A stretch of 6,877 bases of DNA from Acidobacteriota bacterium (lineage in GTDB: Bacteria > Acidobacteriota > Terriglobia > Terriglobales > Acidobacteriaceae), in contig JAJXXG010000971.1 of NCBI GenBank assembly GCA_021781255.1, positions 1 to 6,877 on the forward strand, read 5' to 3'. This document shows positions 1-5,991 of this stretch, piece after piece. Numbering within the stretch: the first letter of the stretch is position 1; the number at the start of each line of letters is the position of its first letter. The translations under genes were made by a program, and so were the position numbers. Under the pieces are notes generated by a model. That model ran no database searches. It was not told the origin of the DNA and saw only the letters and a list, made by a program, of their open reading frames with translations.

Positions 1-5
1 GAGTG

Positions 6-1571
6 ATGCGCAGAGACGAAATGATCCGGAAGATTCGCACGCGGGCGGCCGAGAACAAGCCGTGGGATATTGCCGTAATTGGCGGCGGCGCAACTGGCAT
101 GGGCGTGGCCGTAGATGCGGCAGCGCGCGGACTGGACGTGGTGCTGGTGGAGGCGCACGACTTTGGCAAGGGGACGAGCAGCCGATCGACAAAGCTGGTG
201 CACGGGGGCGTGCGCTATCTGGAGCAGGGGAATGTCTCGCTGGTGATGTCGGCGCTGAAAGAGCGCGGGCTGCTGCGCCAGAATGCGCCGCACCTGGTGC
301 ACGATCTGGCATTTGTGGTGCCGAACTACTCGTGGTGGGAGGCGCCGTTTTACGGGATTGGGCTGAAGCTCTACGACCTGCTGGCCGGGAAATATGGCTT
401 TGGTGTGTCGAAGGTGCTCAGCAAGGAAGAGACGCTGGCGCTGCTGCCGGCGTTGGAGCCGGAAGAGCTTCGCGGCGGGGTGATCTATTACGACGGGCAG
501 TTTGACGACGCGCGGCTGCTGGTCCACCTGGCGATGACGGCGGCTGACCACGGCGCGACGCTGGTGAACTATTGCCCGGCGGTGACCGTGACGCGTGACG
601 CGGAAGGCTATGTGAACGGCCTGACGGCGCGCGACGCGGAGACTGGCGAAGAGCTGGCGATTCCAGCGCGGATGGTGGTGAACGCGACGGGGGTTTTTAC
701 GGATGAGGTGCGACGCCTGGCCGACCCGAATGCGGAACCGCTGATGGTGACGAGCCAGGGAATTCACCTGGTCTTTGACCGGTCGTTCCTGAAAGGCGAC
801 ACGGCGCTGATGGTGCCACGGACCAGCGACGGGCGGGTGCTGTTTGTAATTCCGTGGCATGGGCATGCGGTGGCCGGCACGACAGACACTCCCGTGGACG
901 GGCCGAGCCTGGAGCCGAGGCCATTCGAGGAAGAGATTGATTTCATTCTGGATACGGCGGGGCGCTACCTCACGCGGCCGCCGAGCCGAGCCGACGTGCT
1001 GGCGGTGTATGTCGGGCTGCGACCTCTGGTCAAAGGCGAGGGCAAAACGTCGGCGCTGTCACGGGATCATACGATTCATGTGGATGGCTCCGGGCTGCTG
1101 ACGATAACCGGCGGTAAGTGGACGACTTACCGGCACATGGCCGAGGATTGCGTGGACCATGCGATCACGCTAGGGAAGCTGCGCGAGGAGGCCTGTGCGA
1201 CGCGTAACCTGCGGATTCATGGGTACTTGGAGAATGCCGAATCACTGGGAAGCCTGGAGGTGTATGGGGCCGACGCGCAGGCGATCCAGTCGCTGGCGCG
1301 GAGCGATGCAGAGCTGGCGAAGCCGCTTCATCCGGAGCTGCCGTACATTGGGGCCGAGGTGGTGTGGGCGGCGCGGGCGGAGATGGCGCGGACGGTGGAA
1401 GACGTGCTGGCGCGGCGGACGCGGGCGCTGTTCTTGAACGCCCGGGCAGCGATGGCGATGGCGGAGCCGGTGGCGAGGTTGCTGTCGACTGAGCTGGGCC
1501 TGGATGCGGCATGGGCGAAGGGTCAAATCATTGATTTTGAGATGCTTGCCGCGCAGTATACGGTGAAGTAA
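6..1571 (+). CDS. glpD: Aerobic glycerol-3-phosphate dehydrogenase (FAD-dependent, GlpD family)
   Basis: Oxidises sn-glycerol 3-phosphate to dihydroxyacetone phosphate and passes electrons through FAD to the quinone pool; the family is peripheral on the inner membrane. Counting from the ATG at 6 (521 aa), there is a dinucleotide-binding GGGATG at 26-31, an acidic residue ending strand 2 (E49), the family motif STKLVHGGVRYLE at 61-73, YYDGQFDDAR at 161-170, GLRPLV at 337-342 and the FAD-site motif ITGGKWTTYR at 367-376. The C-terminal helical DAO_C domain runs from about 397 to the end. Length is normal for the family. In-frame starts are GTG 3, ATG 6 and ATG 21. ATG 6 is preferred because its A is shared with a TGA at 4-6, which could be the stop of an upstream gene and suggest coupling, but only five bases are visible upstream. 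No convincing terminator follows. Family assignment is very secure; the start is less so. Confidence 0.96.
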   Translation: MRRDEMIRKIRTRAAENKPWDIAVIGGGATGMGVAVDAAARGLDVVLVEAHDFGKGTSSRSTKLVHGGVRYLEQGNVSLVMSALKERGLLRQNAPHLVHDLAFVVPNYSWWEAPFYGIGLKLYDLLAGKYGFGVSKVLSKEETLALLPALEPEELRGGVIYYDGQFDDARLLVHLAMTAADHGATLVNYCPAVTVTRDAEGYVNGLTARDAETGEELAIPARMVVNATGVFTDEVRRLADPNAEPLMVTSQGIHLVFDRSFLKGDTALMVPRTSDGRVLFVIPWHGHAVAGTTDTPVDGPSLEPRPFEEEIDFILDTAGRYLTRPPSRADVLAVYVGLRPLVKGEGKTSALSRDHTIHVDGSGLLTITGGKWTTYRHMAEDCVDHAITLGKLREEACATRNLRIHGYLENAESLGSLEVYGADAQAIQSLARSDAELAKPLHPELPYIGAEVVWAARAEMARTVEDVLARRTRALFLNARAAMAMAEPVARLLSTELGLDAAWAKGQIIDFEMLAAQYTVK

Positions 1572-1672
1572 TCGGCAGTTCCAGGCGTGCCGGGTGAATC
1601 TGCGGGTGGGACTCATCGGTAGCGGCGGGATGGCAGGCGCCGGAGCCGGACGTGCGGATATGAAAACAACCC

Positions 1673-1693
1673 CACCAAGTTCCCACTTTGGTG
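1673..1693. repeat. Imperfect inverted repeat (hairpin)
   Basis: CACCAAGT at 1673-1680 pairs with ACTTTGGTG at 1685-1693 around a TCCC loop, with one bulged T. The + strand sequence after it is not T-rich, so it is a poor terminator for glpD. On the - strand it is followed by GGGGTTGTTTT, which is more terminator-like, but no minus-strand gene ends here. It lies just upstream of the two ATGTATAC sites, so it may instead be part of the control region. Its function is unknown. Confidence 0.4.
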
Positions 1694-1694
1694 T

Positions 1695-1750
1695 CATGTA
1701 TACGAGCGCACGGCCAAGGGTGAGCTGGGGTGTAAACGGATGTATACATG
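1695..1750. promoter_or_regulatory. Candidate upstream activator sites: paired ATGTATAC elements
   Basis: The 8-mer ATGTATAC occurs at 1696-1703 and 1740-1747. The second copy extends to a perfect 10-bp palindrome, ATGTATACAT (1740-1749). The outer nonamers CATGTATAC (1695-1703) and GTATACATG (1742-1750) form an exact inverted repeat. Equivalent positions are 44 bp apart, about four helical turns, and the centres lie about 137 and 93 bp upstream of the predicted sigma-54 start. Enhancer-binding activators of sigma-54 promoters typically bind dyad sites at such distances. The repeats are seen directly; the role is inferred, and no activator gene is in the window. Confidence 0.5.
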
Positions 1751-1811
1751 AGCGAGTCGGGTGAGTGCCGTAAGAGGCTGATTCTACTGAACAGGGAGGG
1801 TTCGGGGCGAT

Positions 1812-1827
1812 TGGCACGATGCTTGCA
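1812..1827 (+). promoter_or_regulatory. Sigma-54 (-24/-12) promoter of flp1
   Basis: TGGCACG at 1812-1818, four bases, then TTGCA at 1823-1827 match the RpoN consensus TGGCACG-N4-TTGCW at every defined position. GG (1813-1814) and GC (1825-1826) have the obligatory 10-bp spacing. Taking C1826 as -12 places transcription start at about 1838, 46 nt before the flp1 ATG and on the coding strand. Sigma-54 promoters stay closed until an ATP-hydrolysing activator acts, so this predicts tightly switched pilin expression. This is the strongest promoter signal found in the window. Confidence 0.88.
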
Positions 1828-1883
1828 TTAAAGGAGGACACCGGCGAAGAGCCGGAACTAATCTACCTTGGAGAGAAGAAGAG

Positions 1884-2081
1884 ATGAATAAGCTTATGCT
1901 CAATGTCCTTGTGCATGTCCAGAACATGCTGAACAACGAAGAAGGCCAAGACCTGGTGGAATACGGTCTGGTTGTGGCGCTGGTTGCGTTTGGCGCCGTT
2001 ACGGCGATGAGGACCCTCGGTACCGAAATCAGCACGGTGTTCACCGACATCAGCAGCACGCTGGCGAGCGCGGTCTCGTAG
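1884..2081 (+). CDS. flp: Flp/Fap-type (Tad, type IVb) pilin, copy 1
   Basis: Small major-pilin precursor of 65 aa. Flp pilins are cut by a prepilin peptidase after a glycine and assembled by the Tad machinery into thin adhesive fibres. The site is clear: G21 followed by QDLVEYG, with the diagnostic E-Y pair at mature positions 5 and 6, giving a 44-residue mature pilin. The 20 residues before G21 form a hydrophobic-to-acidic leader (VLVHV early, NNEE at the end). The mature protein starts with a hydrophobic helix (LVEYGLVVALVAFGAV) and ends in a Ser/Thr-rich tail (10 of the last 22). GGAGAG at 1870-1875 supports the ATG at 1884. A sigma-54 promoter lies directly upstream. No tad assembly gene is nearby, so the pilin must use machinery encoded elsewhere. 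Family assignment is firm; fibre function is inferred. Confidence 0.92.
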   Translation: MNKLMLNVLVHVQNMLNNEEGQDLVEYGLVVALVAFGAVTAMRTLGTEISTVFTDISSTLASAVS

Positions 2082-2290
2082 TCAGAAGTTCCTGGGAAAT
2101 CAGGAGCAAACTCAACTTCCTCTCCCGGCGGAGGGAACCAACGCAGGATCTGGTCGGTTTCTTGCCTGGGGTCGACATCGTGTGGGCGGTCAGTGACATG
2201 CCTTTGAGCATGCACCTGCCGCGTTCACCACAAGGGCTCTGGAATCCAATTGATTCCGGCCCCGATGAAGATTCCAGGCAAACGCCGCAT

Positions 2291-2320
2291 ATTGAATCGT
2301 CTTCCAATGGACGATTCGGT
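2291..2320. repeat. Strong inverted repeat in the flp1-flp2 spacer
   Basis: GAATCGTC (2294-2301) and GACGATTC (2310-2317) are perfect complements around an 8-nt loop. Three more outer pairs (A-T and two G-U) extend the stem to 11. It is the longest stem noticed in the spacer and is followed within five bases by another stem-loop at 2325-2345. There is no T-run after it, so it is not an ordinary terminator. It could be an RNA structural element or a protein-binding dyad. Confidence 0.45.
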
Positions 2321-2429
2321 TGCGCGCTTTGCATCTGCAAGAGCGATCCTGGATGCGACTGCCGTACCTGAAGTCTTAGTGTCAGCGCAAGCTGCCTCCA
2401 GAGTCTGCGAAACCAAATGGTTGTTGAAA

Positions 2430-2470
2430 GGCAAGCGTCGCCGAAAATTCGTGTTTGCGGCGGCAAGCGT
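2430..2470. repeat. Short direct repeat GGCAAGCGT
   Basis: The 9-mer GGCAAGCGT occurs at 2430-2438 and 2462-2470, 32 bp apart. The copies flank and partly overlap the arms of the inverted repeat at 2437-2464. This may be chance at this length; it is recorded as part of the unusual internal structure of the flp spacer. Confidence 0.3.
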
Positions 2471-2593
2471 TCCGGAAGAGAACCGCTGCGAACCGTGAGA
2501 TTCGACGACTCGATTGACCTTTTAATCGCAAGTATCTTTGGCCGCTCGAAGAAGACGAGATAGATCTGAACGCCGGAACTGGAAGAGGTTGCC

Positions 2594-2791
2594 ATGCACG
2601 GAAGAACCTACACGTATATAAGCGAAATGCTGACCTGCCTGGCTCGTGAAGATGGCCAGGACCTGGTGGAATATGGGCTGGTGATTGCCCTTATTGCCTT
2701 CTCTTGTGTTGCCGCGTTGCAGACGGTGAGCACGGATATCAGCATGATCTACTCCGCCATCAGCAGCACGGTTGCGAGTTCCGTGAGCTGA
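2594..2791 (+). CDS. flp: Flp/Fap-type (Tad, type IVb) pilin, copy 2
   Basis: Second Flp-type prepilin, also 65 aa, with the peptidase site at the same place: G21 followed by QDLVEYG. The mature 44 residues match copy 1 at 27 positions (about 61% by my count), including ISST near the C-terminus, while the first 20 residues are almost entirely different. This points to duplication with leader divergence. The mature helix has a Cys (AFSCVAAL) that copy 1 lacks, and the tail is again Ser/Thr-rich (11 of the last 22). The ATG at 2594 is supported by GAAGAGG at 2582-2588; the next in-frame ATG (2627) has no ribosome site and would shorten the leader to ten residues. An intrinsic terminator follows. 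It may be read from the flp1 promoter or from an unrecognised promoter in the spacer. It could be a minor or alternative pilin. Confidence 0.9.
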   Translation: MHGRTYTYISEMLTCLAREDGQDLVEYGLVIALIAFSCVAALQTVSTDISMIYSAISSTVASSVS

Positions 2792-2861
2792 GCAGGTGCG
2801 TTGAATCGCTAGACATTAAGAGGATCTCCCCGTCCAGCCTGACCTTTGCAGTCCGCGTCAA

Positions 2862-2891
2862 AAGCCCTGCTTCCAGCAGGGCCTTCTGTTT
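2862..2891 (+). terminator. Intrinsic terminator after flp2
   Basis: GCCCTGC (2864-2870) and GCAGGGC (2876-2882) form a perfect 7-bp GC-rich stem with a TTCCA loop. It is preceded by AAA and followed by the T-rich CTTCTGTTT. It sits about 70 bp after the flp2 stop and before the next gene, so it most likely ends the pilin transcript. The U-tract is interrupted, so efficiency is uncertain. Confidence 0.75.
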
Positions 2892-2959
2892 GAAAAGAGA
2901 TGGACGCGGGACATGTGCGCGATCGAGTGTGCGACAAGGTACCTATCACCCAAGATGTC

Positions 2960-2988
2960 TTGACAGGACGGTGATCCGCGCGGACACT
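2960..2988 (+). promoter_or_regulatory. Possible sigma-70-type promoter before the membrane-protein gene
   Basis: TTGACA at 2960-2965 is a perfect -35 hexamer. At 17-bp spacing the -10 is GACACT (2983-2988), matching TATAAT at only three positions, though these include the important A2 and T6. The predicted start (about 2995) would rule out translation from the TTG at 2993 and leave a very short leader for the ATG at 3011. It is therefore weak, or translation starts further downstream. Confidence 0.25.
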
Positions 2989-3010
2989 GAGCTTGCCCAC
3001 TTCCTTCATA

Positions 3011-4819
3011 ATGCTGATCCAACCCAACAGCGGTGAACCCGGTCTGAGTCTGGAGTTTGTGGAAGGGGCATTGACGCTGGCCGGAATGCTGCTGGCATTT
3101 GGCCTTCCGCGTACGTGCGACAGGCAGTTTCGGGCTTTGGAACAGAGTTTTGCGGTGCTTGCGCGCAGGCGGGGCTTGTCCGTTCTGATCGTTGGACTTT
3201 CCGTCATCGTGCTGCGGCTGGCGCTGCTGCCGCTAATGCCCATCCCGCTTCCATTCTGCACAGATGATTTCAGTTTTTTGCTTTCGGCCGATACTTTCCT
3301 TCACGGGCGGCTGGCGAATCCGACGCCAGCAATGTGGACACATTTCGAGACGATCCACGTCACGATGGTGCCAACTTACAACTCGATGTACTTTCCGGCC
3401 GAAGGCTTGCTGCTCGCACTGAGCAAGGCTGTCCTTGGGCATCCGTGGTATGGCTTGCTGCTGGTGTCGGGCTTGATGTGCGCGGCGATCTGCTGGATGC
3501 TGCAGGCATGGGTTCCGCTGCAGTGGGCGCTGTTGGGTGGTTTGCTTTCTGCGCTCCATCTTGGGATATTCAGCTATTGGGTCAACACCTACCACGGCGC
3601 GGGCTCCATCGCGGCGCTGGGCGGGGCGCTGATTCTGGGAGCGCTGCCGCGCATCCTGCGGGACGTTCGTTTTCGACATCTGCTGCTGCTGGCGATTGGG
3701 GTTGTTCTTGTGGGCTTCACAAGGCCCTATGAAGGAACACTGCTGTGTGTGCCTGTTGCGGTGAAGCTGGGCGTTTGGCTCGTGCGCGCCAAGGACTTTC
3801 CCTCGCGGGGCGCGCTGATGAAGATGGCTGCTCTGCCTCTGGCGCTAGTCATTGGAGCAGTCGGCTGGCTGGGCTACTACGACTATCGAAATTTTGGGAG
3901 TCCGACGACTTTACCGTACACGGTGGACCGCGCAACGTATGCAATTGCGCCGTACTTTGTCTGGCAAGATCTACGTCCTGAACCTAGTTATCGACATGAA
4001 GAGCTGAGGCGGTTTTACGAAGGCGAAACTGAATACTTTGTTGCCGATCATTCTTTGATCAAGATCGTCACGGGACATTTACTAGCCTCATTGATAGAGC
4101 TTCGATTTCTTTGCGGGATCGCGCTTTTGCCCGCTTTATTTTTTCTGCCGAAGTCGATCTTTGACGTAAGGGTCCGATTTTTGTCTGTTTGCCTCATGGT
4201 TCTAGTCGCGGGAATATCCATAGAGGCGTTTGTGCTCCCACATTACTTGGCACCTTTCACAGCAATGTTCTACGGGCTTGGGATCCAGTCGATGCGCCAT
4301 CTCGCGGTCTGGCGCCTCCAGGGACAACGTGTCGGCAAAGCACTTGTTAATATCCCAATCCTAATCTGTTCGATCATGGTCGTCATTCGGCCTTTTGATC
4401 GGTATCTTGCTCTAAACGTGAATGAATGGCCACCTACAAATTGGAACACGATCTGGTATGGGCCGGACCACTTTGGCGTTGAACGGGAGAACGTGGAGAA
4501 CAGTCTTTCAGCGCTAGCTGGCGGTCAGCTTGCGATCGTGCGCTATTCCGCGGGCCACGAGGTGTTTGATGAGTGGGTCTACAACGGTGCAGAAATTGAC
4601 GCCTCTAAGGTGATCTGGGCGGACGACATGGGATCGCGCGGGAATGAGGAGTTACTCGATCATTACAAAGACCGTACGGTCTGGCTGGTCCAGCCCGATC
4701 TTTCGCCCGTGTCGGTTACACCTTATCTGGGGGACGAGAGTACCGATGCGAGGCGGGACAATGCCGTTCCAGCATCCCATCCTCCGGCGCAGGAGACGAC
4801 AGACAGGGCACCAAGGTAG
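3011..4819 (+). CDS. Multi-pass membrane protein, GT-C (PMT/ArnT)-like putative glycosyltransferase
   Basis: About 602 aa from the ATG at 3011. Some eleven hydrophobic segments are visible, at roughly 56-75, 147-164, 172-190, 197-213, 223-239, 243-258, 271-289, 366-380, 390-409, 414-431 and 444-460. A soluble C-terminal part starts near 465. A long loop after the first segment carries DDF at 85-87 and NPTPAMWTHFETIHV at 103-117; an acidic pair in the first outer loop is the catalytic hallmark of GT-C enzymes that use polyprenyl-phosphate sugars. I recall similar proteins of unknown function in Acidobacteriota, so glycosyltransferase activity is inference. The start is uncertain: TTG 2993, ATG 3011, GTG 3059, TTG 3071 and ATG 3086 are all in frame, and none has a good ribosome site. 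The second half is less GC-rich than the first. It lies downstream of the pilin terminator and converges on the GGDEF gene 43 bp away. Confidence 0.72.
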   Translation: MLIQPNSGEPGLSLEFVEGALTLAGMLLAFGLPRTCDRQFRALEQSFAVLARRRGLSVLIVGLSVIVLRLALLPLMPIPLPFCTDDFSFLLSADTFLHGRLANPTPAMWTHFETIHVTMVPTYNSMYFPAEGLLLALSKAVLGHPWYGLLLVSGLMCAAICWMLQAWVPLQWALLGGLLSALHLGIFSYWVNTYHGAGSIAALGGALILGALPRILRDVRFRHLLLLAIGVVLVGFTRPYEGTLLCVPVAVKLGVWLVRAKDFPSRGALMKMAALPLALVIGAVGWLGYYDYRNFGSPTTLPYTVDRATYAIAPYFVWQDLRPEPSYRHEELRRFYEGETEYFVADHSLIKIVTGHLLASLIELRFLCGIALLPALFFLPKSIFDVRVRFLSVCLMVLVAGISIEAFVLPHYLAPFTAMFYGLGIQSMRHLAVWRLQGQRVGKALVNIPILICSIMVVIRPFDRYLALNVNEWPPTNWNTIWYGPDHFGVERENVENSLSALAGGQLAIVRYSAGHEVFDEWVYNGAEIDASKVIWADDMGSRGNEELLDHYKDRTVWLVQPDLSPVSVTPYLGDESTDARRDNAVPASHPPAQETTDRAPR

Positions 4820-4862
4820 TCGCGGCAGATAAGCCTTATGCGCGGCGCCGATCTCCTGCCTT

Positions 4863-5888
4863 CTATCCGCCGCGGATTCGGCCACGACCTTCGCTTTTGA
4901 TCTCGTACATGCGGACGTCGGCTGCGCCGATGATGGCGTGGATGGAGTCGCCGTCGCGCGGCGCGGTGGCAATGCCGATGCTGGCGGAGACGTTGAGAGT
5001 GATTCCGATCTGGATCTTGAAGTCGGTGGCGACGAGATCGCGGTGGAGCCTCTCAATCAGCAGGAGCGCTTCCGTTGAGTTGGTGGCGGGCATCAGGATG
5101 ACGAATTCGTCGCCTCCGTAGCGGAAGCAAAGGTCGTGAGGCCGGCAGAGTTCGCGAAGTCTGTGCCCGGTGCGGGCGAGCAGCTCGCTGCCGACGAGAT
5201 GGCCGTGGGCATCGTTGACAAGCTTGAAGCGGTCAAGGTCAAGGAAGGCCAGGCTGACGGGCTGGCCGGTGAGACGGACCTGTTCGAGCTCCCGCGTGAG
5301 CGCCTGATAGAGATGGCGCATGTTGAAGAGGCCGGTGGTGTCGTCGGTGATGGTGAGGTCCTGAATGCGGGCGACGTCGCGCGCGTTTTCGATTGCGATG
5401 GCGGCGTGATCGGCCAGGATGTGGAGGAAGGCGATGGTGTAATCGGTGAGTTCGGCCGGTTCAGGATTGAGGATCTCAATGACGCCCTGAACCCGGGTGC
5501 GCCCGCGGAGGGGCATGGCGATGATGGAGTGAACCTTTTCCGTGTCTGTGGCATGGGGGATGGAAAGAGCGGGCGCTTCGCCTTCGCTTGGGACGATGAG
5601 GGTTTCGCCGTGCTCTGCGACCCAGCCCGCAACGCCTTCGCCGACTTTGACGCGGAGATCGCCGAGCAGCGCCTCATTGCCGCCGGCGGCGACGGCGTAG
5701 AAGAGCTCTTGCCGCTCTTCGTCCAGCATGAGGAGGGTCCACAGGTCGGCCCGGATGAGGCGTTCCATGTGGTCGAGGATGGTGCGCAGGATGGTGTCGA
5801 GATTAAAGCTGGAGGTGAGCGACCGCGCAAGCTGGTGAAAGACGAGCAGGTCGTCGAGAGGGATGCGGTTGTCCTTCGCGTCGGTCAT
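4863..5888 (-). CDS. GAF-GGDEF diguanylate cyclase
   Basis: Predicted to make cyclic di-GMP from two GTP under control of an N-terminal sensor; soluble, with no membrane segment. From the ATG at 5888 it has 341 aa. A GAF domain spans about 28-172 and includes VGEGVAGWVAEHGE and IIAMPLRG. A helical linker (about 156-180) leads to the GGDEF domain, with DLDRFKLVND at 217-226 and the intact active-site loop YGGDEFV (GGDEF 258-262). RPHD at 249-252 is five residues before it, the exact spacing of the RxxD inhibitory site, so product feedback is expected. The frame stays open to a TTG at 5951, but those extra residues look non-coding, and ATG 5888 directly precedes the typical MTDAKDN... start; GGAA upstream is a weak ribosome site. 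It lies 103 bp after moaA on the same strand. No EAL domain is present. The GAF ligand is unknown. Confidence 0.94.
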   Translation of the reverse strand: MTDAKDNRIPLDDLLVFHQLARSLTSSFNLDTILRTILDHMERLIRADLWTLLMLDEERQELFYAVAAGGNEALLGDLRVKVGEGVAGWVAEHGETLIVPSEGEAPALSIPHATDTEKVHSIIAMPLRGRTRVQGVIEILNPEPAELTDYTIAFLHILADHAAIAIENARDVARIQDLTITDDTTGLFNMRHLYQALTRELEQVRLTGQPVSLAFLDLDRFKLVNDAHGHLVGSELLARTGHRLRELCRPHDLCFRYGGDEFVILMPATNSTEALLLIERLHRDLVATDFKIQIGITLNVSASIGIATAPRDGDSIHAIIGAADVRMYEIKSEGRGRIRGG

Positions 5889-5991
5889 TTCAGGGATTCC
5901 GCTGGTGGGGTTAAGAAAGATTGTGGCACAGGAGAGGCCGTGCACGAGCAATCGGAGATGGCGTCGAGGTTACTTCCAGCATGGAGCGCCG

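Larger units (their letters stand above)
1572..1883. other. Regulatory intergenic region between glpD and flp1
   Basis: This 312-bp interval has no credible gene; the minus-strand reading frames over it continue into glpD and look like shadows. Its contents in order are a GC-rich stretch after glpD, a hairpin at 1673-1693, two ATGTATAC sites (1696-1703 and 1740-1747), a sigma-54 promoter (1812-1827) and a 46-nt leader before flp1. A strong ribosome-site-like AAGGAGG at 1831-1837 falls at the predicted transcription start and has no start codon at a useful distance. The likely ribosome site of flp1 is GGAGAG at 1870-1875. Confidence 0.7.
2082..2593. other. 512-bp hairpin-rich gap between the two pilin genes
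   Basis: No convincing gene is present. Short reading frames on both strands lack good ribosome sites and recognisable motifs. Local inverted repeats are frequent: 2088-2107 (7-bp stem), 2197-2212 (5 bp), 2239-2259 (8 bp with one G-U), 2291-2320 (8 perfect pairs extended to 11 with two G-U), 2325-2345 (8 bp with a bulge), 2383-2394 (4 bp closing a GCAA tetraloop), 2437-2464 (10 pairs with one mismatch) and 2511-2528 (7 bp with one G-U). If flp1 and flp2 are co-transcribed, this is an unusually long spacer that could be a structured leader of flp2. It could also be decayed sequence. No good sigma-70 or sigma-54 promoter for flp2 was seen. Confidence 0.4.

Noticed and set aside
1242..1841. 199-codon minus-strand frame over the glpD 3' end and upstream of flp1
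   Set aside because: Most of it is antisense to well-conserved glpD, is rich in Arg/Pro/His as shadow frames are, and would run through the sigma-54 promoter region.
2270..2300. Possible c-di-GMP (GEMM) riboswitch suggested by GGCAAACG in the spacer
   Set aside because: The other conserved blocks of the aptamer, such as GACGCAAAGCC and the tetraloop-receptor arrangement, are absent. The match is a few bases only.
2418..2433. GG-N10-GC pattern before flp2 as a second sigma-54 promoter
   Set aside because: Only the invariant GG and GC fit; CAC after GG and TT before GC are all mismatched, and it lies about 160 bp from flp2. Expected by chance.
2162..2498. Short plus-strand frames (69 and 82 codons) and a minus-strand one (69 codons, 2225-2434) in the spacer
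   Set aside because: They overlap one another, lack good ribosome sites (the 82-codon frame would start at a TTG) and show no family motif. They were not supportable as genes.
2514..2542. TTGACC as a -35 element for flp2
   Set aside because: At 17 bp the -10 would be TTTGGC, and the nearest better hexamer TATCTT is only 13 bp away. Spacing and sequence do not combine into a promoter.
2050..2595. Open minus-strand frame of 181 codons across the flp spacer, starting opposite the flp2 ATG
   Set aside because: It overlaps the 3' end of flp1, has a Cys/Ser/Arg-rich composition with no recognisable domain, and has no clear ribosome site. It remains the only sizeable frame in the spacer, so a homology search would settle it.
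4820..4862. Terminator between the convergent membrane-protein and GGDEF genes
   Set aside because: Only interrupted complementarity (GGCAGAT against ATCTCCTGCC) is present, with no T-run on either strand.
5889..5951. N-terminal extension of the GGDEF protein from the TTG at 5951
   Set aside because: The 21 extra residues have no domain or signal character, start with a rare codon and lie before a well-placed ATG; they look like the moaA-GGDEF spacer.
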